Of a stretch of DNA of 64,000 bases, positions 1-11,199 are shown one piece after another. Source of the stretch: Gnetum montanum (Eukaryota; Streptophyta; Gnetopsida; Gnetales; Gnetaceae). The notes beneath the pieces are model-generated. The model was not told where the DNA came from, made no database searches, and was given only the letters and a program-made list of their open reading frames with translations. Numbering within the stretch: the stretch's first letter is position 1; every line of letters begins with the position of its first letter. The stretch covers positions 1,502,985-1,566,984 of the forward strand of contig MNCI01004656.1 in the NCBI GenBank assembly GCA_015680685.1, written 5' to 3'. The position numbers and the translations under genes are program-made.

Positions 1-691
1 ATTTTAGCAGATGGTATACCACTAAGTTTTGATGGTTTTTGTATTAAATTTTTTAAGAAGCACTGGAACATCATTGGAGATGATCTCTTTAATGTTTTCT
101 AAGAAGACATTTAAAAAGTTTCTCTTGATAAAAATATTAATAAAGGTATGATTCTTCTTCTTCCTAAGAATGGAGATCTTCAACATATTAGTAACTAGAG
201 GCCTATTACTCTAGTTAACAATACTTGTAAAATGTTAGCTAAATGCATGACTTTTCAAATTCATAAGGTTATTAAAGATATCATCAAACCTAAGTAGAAT
301 AGTTTTGATAAATGTAGACATATCCCAATTGAATATCTCAACTTCATGATCTATAAAATAATTTTGTTAAGGAAATCTCAATTGATGATCAAGGTATGTA
401 GTTGCTTAACATGCAACCTATAGATAATTCTTTTTTATGGTCAATAATTCTTTACAACATATTAATACTCTTTTAGCTAGAGTGAAGGATTACTACATGT
501 TATCTTAATCTTACATCAATTTGCAAAAATGTGTTCTTTATTATAATGGTAATATTGATGAGTGGGCTACTTTCAAGCCTTGGAAAATCTTGAGAAATAA
601 TTCTCTCTTCAAAATTTTAAGAATACCTTTTTCTTTTGAGCCTAATCTTACTATTTCATCGAATTATGCAGTTGATAAAATTGAAAAGAAG
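1..691 (+). pseudogene. L1-type LINE ORF2 reverse transcriptase, 5' fragment
   Basis: The plus strand reads as the reverse transcriptase of a plant L1-like non-LTR element. A DGF-x-IKFFKKHW segment lies near the start, followed at about 140-300 by ILLLPKNGD, RPITLVN, CKMLAKC and a QNSF-like end. From about 470 to 690 a more C-terminal stretch follows (INLQKCVLYY, then a segment ending in IEKK), so material between them is missing. In-frame stops are typical of CAG or TGG decay. The reading continues at 25843 beyond element A, which is inserted exactly at the end of IEKK. The protein would have copied LINE RNA at nicked target DNA; this copy is dead. Confidence 0.8.
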
Positions 692-1554
692 TGATGAATC
701 ATGTTTTGTAGGACTCTGATATTGGATATTTGATATTGAGGCACAACCTCCAATGTTGGGCATTTGATATTTCCACTTCCATGCTAGCTTATAAATACCA
801 CCCTTGGGTGAGTGGTTGGGGGATAGTTGGTTGATAGATTTTAGATAACTTTTTCATAGATTTTTAATTCCAAATTTTATTGTATTCTAGTGCATGCTTG
901 CAATATGATGTTAAGTGATTGTATGACATTCTTATTCAAGTGTGACATACTTGGACATGTTATATGACCAAAAATAAAGATTGAGATTACTTTCATCATT
1001 GTAACATCCATTTAAATTTATTTTTTCTTTCAATTGTTTAATTATTTACCATTTTTTTCTTAACTAATGTATTCATTTATTGCTCTTTACGATTCCTGTC
1101 ATTAAGTAGAATAAGTACACCTAATTGTGAGCATGCTTAAGTGTAATTACTTGATAACCCAACAATGTATCATTTAGTAATCGTAGTGGCATATGCTTGG
1201 TACTCCCAATGGTAGTTACATGAAGTCCAAGGCATGTGAGGATGATTAGGAATGGATACTCATCACACATAAGCTATTTTAGATTTTACTTTCCACTATT
1301 AACTAGCCTAATTAATTTATCTCTTTATTACCATTAGGAGTATCTTAGGGCTAGTCAACATCAATCATATGTGTCATTTTAGACTAAACCATACATGACA
1401 AAGCTACGACTAGTCCAGGTGGGAAGATAGTAAATTGTGATCAAGGCATAACAATTTATATGCATAGCTAGTCCCATACAAGGAATTTGACTAGATCATG
1501 TGTAAACCCTTGTGATTCATATGGTTGGGCATAGGGGTACCTTGTCACTCATCA
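692..1554 (+). repeat. Element A 5' LTR
   Basis: An 863-bp LTR from TGATGAATCATG to CACTCATCA. It aligns with 24963-25837 through U3, the TATAAATACC promoter box (near 790), the GTGTGA-x-ATACTTGGACATG block, the AATAAAGATTGAGATTA block with a likely polyadenylation signal (near 973) and the TACC-x-CTCATCA end. It lies directly against the LINE sequence on its left. Confidence 0.9.
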
Positions 1555-1555
1555 T

Positions 1556-1573
1556 TGACATCAGTTTTTGGGA
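1556..1573 (+). other. Element A primer-binding site (decayed, tRNA-Asp type)
   Basis: TGACATCAGTTTTTGGGA directly follows the 5' LTR. It aligns with the better preserved site of element C, TGGCACCGTTGCCGGGGA, which complements the 3' end of plant tRNA-Asp. Most differences are C-to-T or G-to-A. Downstream bases (GATGCTAGTTATCTAGATTAG) also align with C, which fixes the register. Confidence 0.7.
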
Positions 1574-1679
1574 TGATGCTAGTTATCTAGATTAGTTATA
1601 TTATACACGATCACTTCAAATGAATTAATGATATATCTTTTAGAAAATATTAAATCACACACATAATTAACTAAAAATA

Positions 1680-4075
1680 ATGTATCTTTCACATGGAAGT
1701 GATAATGCATTGTATAGTATGAACATTCACTAGAGAACTAACAAAATATACGTTGAATAAAGTTGGAGTGACCAATCTCATGTAGAGGTTTGATATGTTC
1801 ATGAACACCATGAAGACACTCAAGGACTACATTCATATAAGGAAAATAGCCTTAGAGGTTATGAATTAAGTCTTGGACTAGGAAGGCCTCAAGGCCTAGG
1901 ACCTCCTCAAAATTTGGAAAAGATATATTAAGGGACTATGGGAAACATAAGAGAAGCCATGGAAACCCTTCCAATTCCTCATCTTCCTCTTCCTCTTTAA
2001 CATCTAGTTCTGATAAAGATAAATGTAGATATAGAGACCAAGCTCATCATTGGTGTCAAAGTAAAAATAATAATAGGAACCAAAACCATGAGAAAAATCA
2101 AAGACGTTAAAATGAACATAGGAAAAATTTCCAAAATCAAACAAATAGAAGTTTTCATCACATGTCTGATGACAATGAATCCTTATTGGCCACTAAAAAC
2201 TTGATGCAAATGTGGTTAAGATATCTCATAGGTGTTGCAAGGAAAGTTTCTTACCTAGGCTTGATATAAACAATATCCCTCAAGTTTTGAGAGGGTATGA
2301 TTTGAATCTACAACATCATATACAACCCTTCCAAGATGCCTATGCCTACTACAATATTAAAAGTGAATGGAAACAGCTTAAGATATTTTCTATAACATTA
2401 GTAAATAGAGTCAAAGTATGGTATAAATCATTGAAACCAAATTCAATTCGATGGTGGTCCACAATGTTGGAACTCTTCAACAAGAAAATCCAAGCCTATG
2501 TCAGGGTGTCCAACTTGAGGAGACAGATCCAAGGATGGAGGAAAGAAAAACATGAACCCCTGGACATGGCCTTAGATAGATATTATTATCTAATCAATAG
2601 ATTCCCTGGCCATGGTTTCTCTAAGGAAAATTGGCTTTTCCTCATAGATGGGCTTCATAATGAAACAAGTGAGACCCTTTGGATGTATGCTCTAGGTTAA
2701 TTATAGGAGCTATGAACCCATTAGATCTAAGAGATAATAGAGCATGTGGAAAAATAAGAGGGAGACCTATGAAAATGAGAGAATGTTAAGAAATATCATT
2801 GGGATCCAACTCTTCAAAAGAAGGAGGTCCATATCTATAGTAAGGAGAAAGAGGCCACTCTTGATAAGGTGATTGCATGACAAACCTTGCCATTAAGAAA
2901 GTATATCGATGAACTTCAAGCAAAGTTTGATAGGATGTTAGAATGAATATATGAAAAAGTTAAAAATTTCATAGAAACTATAGAGGAGAAGGTAACACAA
3001 AATGAACCAAGTGATCACAATAAATGGGAAAAGATGAACCAAGAAATAGCTAGGAAGACTTATTAACAAATAGGAAACATAGTTGAAGAAAGAAAGACTA
3101 TAGACTCAACCAAAGATGAAGATGATGGATGTGACATCTGCATATATGACCACTTGAAGGGACATTTCTTAGTTGTGTCACATCTACATGGGTATAAGGC
3201 TTTTACATTAAATCCCAAATTTGTACAAAAGCACATGCCTAGGAAATTTCCTTTTCCACATGGTAATTATAGATAGTCCCACAACCAATCATACTATCCT
3301 AGGGGGACTTATTACCAACCTTAATATTGCCATTAACCATAGTGGCAAGGCTCACAGTTGTGGGGAAGGTCATCACAAAACCAACCATACCCTTACTACT
3401 AGCCAAAATTGTATGGATATTATCTTCAACATCCTATTTCTCCAACTAGTTCTATGTCCTCTACTTTAAATTACTACTATCACTATCCTAAGTATCATCA
3501 ACCCATGACATCCCTTGAAGGATCACCACATTGCACCTATTATCATCCATCCTATCCTTAATATTCTCATAATCCACCTCATTACATGCCATTGCCAACA
3601 ACACAGGAAGGTTCAACACCACAACATCATCAAACAAATGTCAATTGTGTTATGAATGTGCATAGACATGCTAATGCCAATAGGTGTTCACCGTAAACTA
3701 GGAAATGTCCTTTCTTTAGGATAGCTCCTAGGTGGAGGTGAAACACTCATGGACCTACCACATCATCCAAACCAACATAATGTCAATCTAGTACAATGCC
3801 TTCCCTTTCACAATCAACATCCTTTACACGCACACAAGGGTCACCATCCATCATTACTCTAACACCTAGTAGAAGTAATGGATCTAGCATTGTGGGGAGA
3901 CAAACAAATCCATGCATACCAAACCATGATCAAGGATAAAATCATGGTCCAAACATCTATAACATGGACAAAACTCATACTCTAATCCACCATACATTTA
4001 ACAACCAAGTGTGTGAAAAACAACTTTTCTATGCAACCACCACTAAACTAGAAGACATACGATGGCTTGTAAATT
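1680..4075 (+). pseudogene. gag: Element A gag
   Basis: A decayed capsid-type polyprotein. The best stretch (2212-2700, 162 codons) is clearly homologous to the gags of elements C and F: shared landmarks are LD-x-NN(I/F)P, GGYD/GYDL, WYKSLKP-NSI, W-TM-ELFN, SNLRRQIQGW, EPLDMAL-RYY and PGHGFS. Further on, at 3130-3230, is a C-D-I-C-x-YDHLKGHF motif followed by a His/Pro/Ser/Tyr-rich tail. The start is inferred at ATG 1680 by alignment with the C gag start at 32867; the region between start and core is longer than in C. Several in-frame stops and frame changes make it non-functional. The protein would have packaged the element RNA into particles in the cytoplasm. Confidence 0.7.
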
Positions 4076-4864
4076 AAAGGTTAATAATGTTTTATACATG
4101 CATGGAGCCTACCTATATAATTATTAATTCTTGCCATAGTCAAATGCTTAGTTGGGGGAGGGGGAACACCCCATTCTAACATCCAAAATTAATAGGTGTT
4201 TTTTATCTTTATCTTTATAATTTTTTATCATTCTTTTATTTCTTGATATACTTTTTCCTATCATTTTCAACTTTTTCCACCTTTTGTTTTCATTTCCTTT
4301 GTTAGTTATCTCACTTGTGAATAAAACAATCATGCGGCCATTGAGGTAAGATTTTTTCTATGTTGTCAAGTCATAAGGAACTGATTATTTAGACAATGAG
4401 ACCACATCATCCATCTATCCATTCGATTAATAATAGGTTCTTACCTTGGTCATGATGATATTCCTTTCCATCACCACAACTAATAATAAACTCATAATCA
4501 TGGTGCCTAAATAGGAAAGTGAAGAACCAAGGGGGAATGGGAAGGGTGTGACATCAAGGGGATTTTTGGATTTTCTTTGACCATTTTTGTATGTTCTATC
4601 ATGTTTCTATGGTTGTAATTATATCCTTGTAGATCTAATGAAAAATGAGAGTAAGAGAAAAATAAAAGAGCACTAAATAAATTTTTGAGGGTCCCATTAG
4701 AAAGACATGTATCCATGCTTGAAGGTTGGAAGCTTCTCAGAATACTTCCATCAATAAAAAATTAGAGAGAAGAGTGTCATAAATAAGCTCCTCCCTTGGA
4801 CAAAACACCAAGTGATGTTACTCCTTGCAACTATGATAGTTTTATGGTTGTCAACTGAAGTGAT
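4076..4864 (+). other. Element A post-gag non-coding stretch, left of D
   Basis: No gene is seen. The stretch aligns with 34790-35519 of element C, including a TTAGTTGGGGG/TTAGTTATGGGGG segment, a T-rich run, the CTTGTAGATCTAATGAAAAAT segment and the GATGTTACTCCTTGCA segment. It ends in GTGAT (4860-4864), the left TSD of element D. Confidence 0.7.
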
Positions 4865-6493
4865 TGAAACACTAGCAAATTTGAACTATTGCCTTCAAAT
4901 TGCAAATTTATCTAAGTGTTAGCACAAGCCCACTATCTACAAATTTTTCTATGTGCTAGGACTACGCTCTCCACTACCCCAAGGTGTAGTTAGCCCAGTA
5001 GAGAGTGTAGCCAACAAAAAAGCCAGTTTTGCAAATTTTTCTAAGCGTTAAGCCAGCCACTACAAAATTTTCTAAGTGTTGAGACTACACTCTTTATTGA
5101 CCCAAAGTGTAATCAAGTGTAGTCAACATAAAGGTGTAGTTTTTGCATATTTTCCTAAGTGTTGAGACTATGCTCTACACTACGCTAGAGCATAGTCAAG
5201 TGTAGTTAATTGGAAGTTAGTTTCTATAAGTTTTGACAATTGCTGAGGCTATGCTCATCCCCCCGTTAGAAGCATAGTCAGCCTCCAGTGGAGAGTGTAG
5301 CCAACATATAGCCTTGTTTTACAAAATGTTTTTGATTGTGGAACTACGCTCTCCTTCAGTCCAAAGCATAGGTAGCTAGAATAGCCTCCAAAGGCCTCCA
5401 CAACATAGCACTAGAATTCATCTTAGCTCCAACTCACCTCTAGAAAGTGTAGTTAGCAAAATGCATATTTTTTGTTTCCCTTTTGTCCCCAAAATGATAA
5501 CTACACTCAACCCCACACAAAATAGTGGAGAGCATAGTTTTAGAGCATATTCTTCAAATTTGCATTTTTTTTAGGTACATTGCAATCCTCTCGATGCATA
5601 TACATGCACTTAGCAATGTAGTCATAGTCTCCTAGCTTTGTAGAGTTTGGTAGAGTATAGGAGAGCACAACACTAGTAGCCTCAGTGGAGAGTGTAGTTG
5701 GATGATGGCTTAGTCCCAAATGTCCCCTCTACCACATGGCAGTCCCTCCACATTTCATGCTAAACCTAGCCCTATAAATATCCTACCAATGACATTTTTG
5801 AGGTTGGAAAATTTGAAGCATTCACACATTTTAGACTTCACAGACTCACAAACCTAAGGACCACTTGGGAAAGAACCAAAGGAATACTAGGAAAGTTGTA
5901 GACTACTATAGCCCACTGTAGCCCACTATAGTATAACAAAACACTCTAGCCCATGGTACACCATGGTGGCCAACTCAGCAGGCACAAACACCACAATGAG
6001 CATCAGTCTCCATGGCTAGACACTCCTGTGACTATGACTACACTATCCACTATGCCTATTGTATACTATGTACCTTCTCATCCCTTATGGAGTTAACTAT
6101 GCCTAGCCCCATTTAGGGTGGTGTTCTATTTCTCTCACTCTTATTCTTTGAATTTTTAGCATTTTATTTTCATTTTTTACTATTTCATCACATAGCTATG
6201 CCTAAAACTATGCTTGGGTAGTGGCCCCCACATGTTTGTGCCCTCACTTTTCCCAAAAAACTTGACTACGCTCAACACTATTAATACTATTTAAACACTT
6301 AGCACTATTTTTCACCAGCATCATGGCTAACCATGCTACACCATGGTTAAATCATGTAAGTCCCTATTCAAATGTCAAGACCATTCTGACCATCTTGCCT
6401 CTACCTCCAGTAGGCCCTCACATGGACTCAATGTTAGGTTGTGTAGTTGTGGATCCCTCAATGTTCTTGCCACCAACATTTTCGATCACCACA
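4865..6493 (+). repeat. Element D 5' LTR
   Basis: A 1629-bp LTR that aligns with 19163-20770 over its length. Its first half is built of loosely repeated units of about 100 bp with paired short dyads of the type CTACGCTCTCCACT and AGTGGAGAGYRTAGT (near 4966, 5005, 5166, 5290, 5341, 5527 and 5690). CCTATAAATA at 5771-5780 is the likely TATA box. Confidence 0.88.
5771..5780 (+). promoter_or_regulatory. Probable TATA box of element D
   Basis: CCTATAAATA within the 5' LTR is matched by CCTATAAATA in the 3' LTR (near 20079) and CTATAAATACCC on the minus strand of the D' LTR (59492-59503). Conservation among three LTRs in an otherwise drifting region supports a core promoter. Confidence 0.55.
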
Positions 6494-6498
6494 TTTTT

Positions 6499-6516
6499 TG
6501 GTGCTAAAAGGAGGGC
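6499..6516 (+). other. Element D primer-binding site candidate
   Basis: TGGTGCTAAAAGGAGGGC lies six bases after the 5' LTR end, in the usual position and with the usual TGG start. It is unlike the tRNA-Asp site of elements A, C and F. I could not assign the primer tRNA from memory with confidence. Confidence 0.55.
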
Positions 6517-7017
6517 AAGAATGACTTTTTATTTTAGAATTCATTGGTGGTTGTCTCGCATGCTCTCTACATCACTATTGTTGACTTTATACTAGTATAG
6601 ATCCAACACCCCTATGGACCTATTGCATGTGTAGTAGTAGCTAGATCTTAGGACAGTGTAGGCATTGTCTACTAATTGATTAGTGTAGGTTGGACTAGAG
6701 CATAGCAACCCTAGAGCATACATTCCCTAGATGCTTAGTAGATAGTGTAGTTATCTCCTAGTGTAGAGAGCATAGTCTCTAGAGTTAGCCATTTTTCTAC
6801 AATCTCCAGAGTTAGCCATTTTTCTACAATCACCAAAGCCATTTTCTACAATGAGTTGATTTAGTCATTTTCTGTAACTAGAAACTTTTGAAATCCCCTC
6901 TTGCAAATTAATCTACACACATGAGTTCTAAACAACCTTCAAAATCAGTCCCAAGCACACTCACTATCTTGCCAACTTAATAGAAAACTAGGATTCACAA
7001 TCCCTACTAGTCCTACT

Positions 7018-8600
7018 ATGGCTGAGCCAAGGAAATCTCTTAGGCTGCATTGTCAAGACCTTTAGTATACCATGGTGAATGATGAATAATAAAAATTCAT
7101 CTGTGCAAAGATCCAAGTAGGGCTATTCGTAGAATATTTGGACATAGAAGCCAAATGAGGCTACTAGCTTATCCACTGAAATGGATGGGAGTACACCCCC
7201 TCCTCAATCAACTTCATCCCACTCATAGAATCCTACTATTACCCATCTCGTTCAAGAAAATGAGTGCAAAGTGGGAATAGACTATGAGGAATCCCTATAA
7301 GAAGAGAAGGATTAGTTTGAAGCTCATTCTGAGCATGAGGACTTCTTCCACACCATCTTCTAGAAAATAACCCCCAGTCTGGCCCTCCTGTAGTCCCGTT
7401 CACCTGTCTTTCTTCAGATAGTCATATCCCTAGCATCACCTTCCAGGTCAACACCTATGGTAGCAACACACCGGATGCAGCATATGTCTTACAACATAGT
7501 ACCTCCTATTAACCCACCCTCTGTGGCATTGTCACAACCTACCTAGTTATCTCTACTAATAACAATCATGCCTCCTAAACCTTATGTTCACATAGTGCAT
7601 GTCTGTCAACCTTAAAATGACCTAAGCACTTTATGTTCTACCTATTTGATCAACACCCCTAGTAGTGATCCAACCAACACACGTGTGGCTTGCCCTAGTC
7701 ACTGTGCCCTTAGCATGGTCAATGCATCAAGCACATCATGTGATCTTGTAACCTACAACTAGCTCATGAACCACACAACCAACACAGTGCATAGCACAAC
7801 CAACACAACCCACTATAGTAGCCTAATAATTAGATCAGGCATTCCAACTGATCCAAGCCTTAACAGAAGACGTGAAGTGAATCAAGACCACCTCCTCCAA
7901 AATAGTTAAAGTAGTGGGCTTCTACCAAGACAACCCAATAAGTCTTTCTATCCCAGTACTGACTCTACCAATTGGCATCCCAGTACCCCAATTCACCAAG
8001 TACAATGGTGAAGGAGACCCAAATGTACAACTAGTGATGTTTAGGTCCAAGTGCCTACTACTGCAAGCATGGCCACATGTCACCATATGTGTTTTTTTCC
8101 ATGTCACTGACTAGCAACACACTAGAATGGTACCACACATTACCCAGGGGCTCTATCTCCTCTCTGGAGAATCTTCTAAGCCAATTTGTGACACACTTCA
8201 AGTACAAATTGAAGCTTGAAACCAATCTGGATCAACTAATGCAAAAATTTATCTAACGCTAGAGCACCTCATTGAAAAAAATTCAAGAGCCACTAGCTGA
8301 GATGCACCTCTTGGCCATCTTCAAGGATGCACTCAATGATTTCATCAAGTTAAAACTACACTACTTGGCATCATACTCTCTAAGCTAAGCCTTCACCTAG
8401 ACCAAGAGCATACATAGTGTAGCAGAAGCTAGTAAGAACTTGATCTTTGTGGCCTACAAGGAAGCAAACTACAACTATGGCAACTATGGATAAAGAGGCC
8501 AAAATAACCAACCCAAGGCCAACAGCTATGCCACCCAAGGCCTTAGCAGCAACTAACTAGCCCATATCCTAGGTGGCCATGGCTCAGGCTTCTCCAAGGC
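7018..8600 (+). pseudogene. gag: Element D gag
   Basis: A decayed Tat-type gag. A plausible start is ATG 7018 (MAEPRKSLRL). The capsid-like core is at about 7910-8450: PQFTKYNGEGDPN, LEWYHTLP-GSI, SQFVTHFK, LAEMHLLAIFKDALNDFIK and AEASKNLIFVAYKE. This is the usual order of a Ty3 gag, here the kind with the D-P dipeptide ahead of the W-Y-x-LP block. Frame changes near 8115 and many TAG/TAA stops disable it. No classical CCHC knuckle was recognised. Beyond 8600 the reading is fragmentary up to the protease. Confidence 0.65.
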
Positions 8601-9411
8601 CTAACATTAAGTACAAGGATCATTCCAAGTACATCCCACTATCATTAAAACCTTCAAAACTATTGGACCAATTGTTGAATGCTAGATATATCTAGTAGAA
8701 GTAGATGTCCAAATATGCTCACAAAAAATATGATACATATTTTAAGCTCCTAAGAAATTTCATGTTGGTAGCCCCAAATGAGCTCCTAGTCTTTAAACAC
8801 TTTAGGCTGAATTGGTTCTTCCACTACCACCAATTGCCGAATCACAACACTAATTTTTGCATAGCCCTATAGGATGACCTCCAAATAATGATTGACAGAG
8901 GTGAGCTAGTCCTTGATGCTACTAACCTAGTTAGGCCTTAGAACCAATCTTTTAGGGCATACAAGAACACTCTAAATATGGATAGTGCTGGCTATATCAT
9001 CAGCACTATCAATCTGGAACTAGTGTAGCAGCCATTTGTGGTTGATGTGCCCTCTACTAGTGCAAGGGCCTCAATGGCCCCTATGGGTTCAAGGTTCCTT
9101 TTTGTCATTAGAGTGCTACCTCAAGAACATACAACACCCTTCATGGTTAAGGTCTCACAACTTGTTGCAACAACAATAGTTCATCCATCCTTTGTCGTCA
9201 GGGTGCCACAACATGCTGGCTTCTAGAGCTCGGTAGTGGAAAATGCATTAGTCCCTTCCTATGAAAGAGCTAGTCCTACTGGAAAAATTAACGGACCCTA
9301 TAGGTAGCAACCCAAGAGGCTAAATGAACATATCATAAATAGGATGATTAGGCAACATCAAGAGCAAAGAGCACTCAGTTTGCTAAACCAATCCCTCTAT
9401 CTGTAATATGC

Positions 9412-10260
9412 ATGGCCAAAACAACTAAGGAGGCCATCACTAGAAACCAACAACTAAGCACTGAGGCCTCTACATCATCCAAGCCAACAAAGCCCAAGTT
9501 TCCTCATTACAAAATTCATCTTTTAGGGTGTATGGAAGAAGTTAAAGCTAGTAAAAATGCAACCAATGGCAAAGACTTTGTAGATGCATTAGCCTAAGTT
9601 AAGCAAGCACTAAAGTAAAAGAACACAATTTTGAGCCTCTATGACCTAATCATGACCTCATCTACCTACCACAAAGAACTAGTGTAGATGATAACCTCCA
9701 TTTCTATCATAGAGAACATCTCAGTAGATGAGAATTCCATTCACACTATGATGTTTCCTCCTCTACTACACCAATCAAGCTTCATACCCCTTATATTTCA
9801 TGATGAGGCAATTAAGGTTGATCCAAGAAGGTTGAGGTCATAACGGCCCCCATGTTTATCACCATACATGTTAAGAAATGTAAGATTTGGAGGGTACACA
9901 TTGATGATGGGGCAAAAAAAAATGTTATCCCATACATTGTCACTGACAAGTTAGGCCTCATAGACCAAATCAAGCTATCAAAAACCACATGTCTAAAGTC
10001 ATTTAGCAGGTCACACATCATCGTTAAGGGTATTTTCATAATAGCCTTTGTGCTAGTGGAGAAATTCCCCACCATCGCCAAATTCATCATCATAGATAAG
10101 ATGTTAGGATTTAACCTAATATTAGGTAGGCCTTAGCTCGCCTAGCTAGAAGCCATCTCCTCCTCAATTCATAAGGAAATCCACCTTCCATGTGAAGGTG
10201 GTGAAGTTATCATTGACAATGATAACATTGACCCTCTAGCCATCAACATATAGACATGGA
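9412..10260 (+). pseudogene. Element D protease and flanking linker
   Basis: An aspartic protease of retrotransposon type. The 9852-10136 stretch contains VHIDDGAKKNVIP, which corresponds to the V-x-D-G/S-G-S-x-NV active-site loop, and 75 residues later FNLILGRPW (Trp now TAG), the conserved flap-to-end motif ILGRPW. The following LEAISSSIHKEIHLPCEGG resembles the Tat protease-RT linker. Upstream, 9412-9597 encodes a Ser/Thr/Lys-rich linker. The enzyme would cut the gag-pol precursor in the particle. After about 10.5 kb similarity to a retroelement linker is lost. Confidence 0.65.
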
Positions 10261-10770
10261 GGAAGGGTCATAGGTCAAATTCCCTAATGATACACCTTCA
10301 ATAGATAATGAAACACATGAGGCTAACACACCTAAAGAGGTAGTTTAAGCCATTAACCTCCTTGAGGATGCCTTGTGGGTAGAATTGCCCTTCAATGTAG
10401 CATGTAAGGATCCAAGAGACTACCAAATAGTGCAATCTAGGCCTTATGTTCCCCCCTAACCCACACCAAATTAGGAAGTACCTACAAAACTAAGGCATTC
10501 CCTTAGTCCAAAAGCATACTAGGAACCTACCTGCTATTCGCTTTCTTGCACCCTGCATCCTACTTCTCAGTTACGTTGCATTACTACTATGGCATATTAT
10601 TTGCATTTAGTTTAATCACTTAGCTTATAACTACATTGCCTATGCATTCAATAGCTTAGTTTACATGTTTGCAGTTGTTGCTTTAATGCATTTTCTTTCA
10701 TGTATAAAAACCATTAAAACTCATAAAAATCATAAAAGCTAAAATTAAAAATATAAGAGGTAAAAATATA

Positions 10771-11060
10771 TGGCACGCCATGCCCTTAAACTGGCAATGT
10801 ATGGCCTACCATGGCCTTAAACTAGCAATGCATGGCCTACCATGGCCTTAAATTGGTAGTATGTGTGGCCTGCCATGGCCTTAAAATGGAAACACATAGC
10901 CCAGAATAGCCTAAAACTACCATTCTCAATACCCTTGTAGTGGCTTGAAATTGCCTTAAACTATCCTCATTAATCCTACTAGCAAGGCCTAGAATGGCCC
11001 TAAACTAGCAATTAAATTATTGTGGCCTGAAATGGCATTAAACTAGCATGAGGCTTGCAA
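10771..11060 (+). repeat. 31-bp minisatellite in the element D insert block
   Basis: Tandem units of about 31 bp with the pattern TGGCCTACCATGGCCTTAAACTAGCAATGCA (given as TGGCCTACCATGGCC + TTAAACTAGCAATGCA). The first three or four copies are regular and later ones degenerate. The core CCTTAAACTAGCA matches the core of the arrays at 17640-17870 and, on the minus strand, 62440-62770. Confidence 0.7.
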
Positions 11061-11199
11061 TGGCCAAGTCACACTATCAAGATACTAGATGTAATTAGCA
11101 CATAGCTGAATAGCTAAAGATACTAGATCAAATAGGAAATAACAAATGGCAACAAGAGTTAGTTACCTAGCAAGCCCTCAAGTGTGAGTACAAAGGGCT

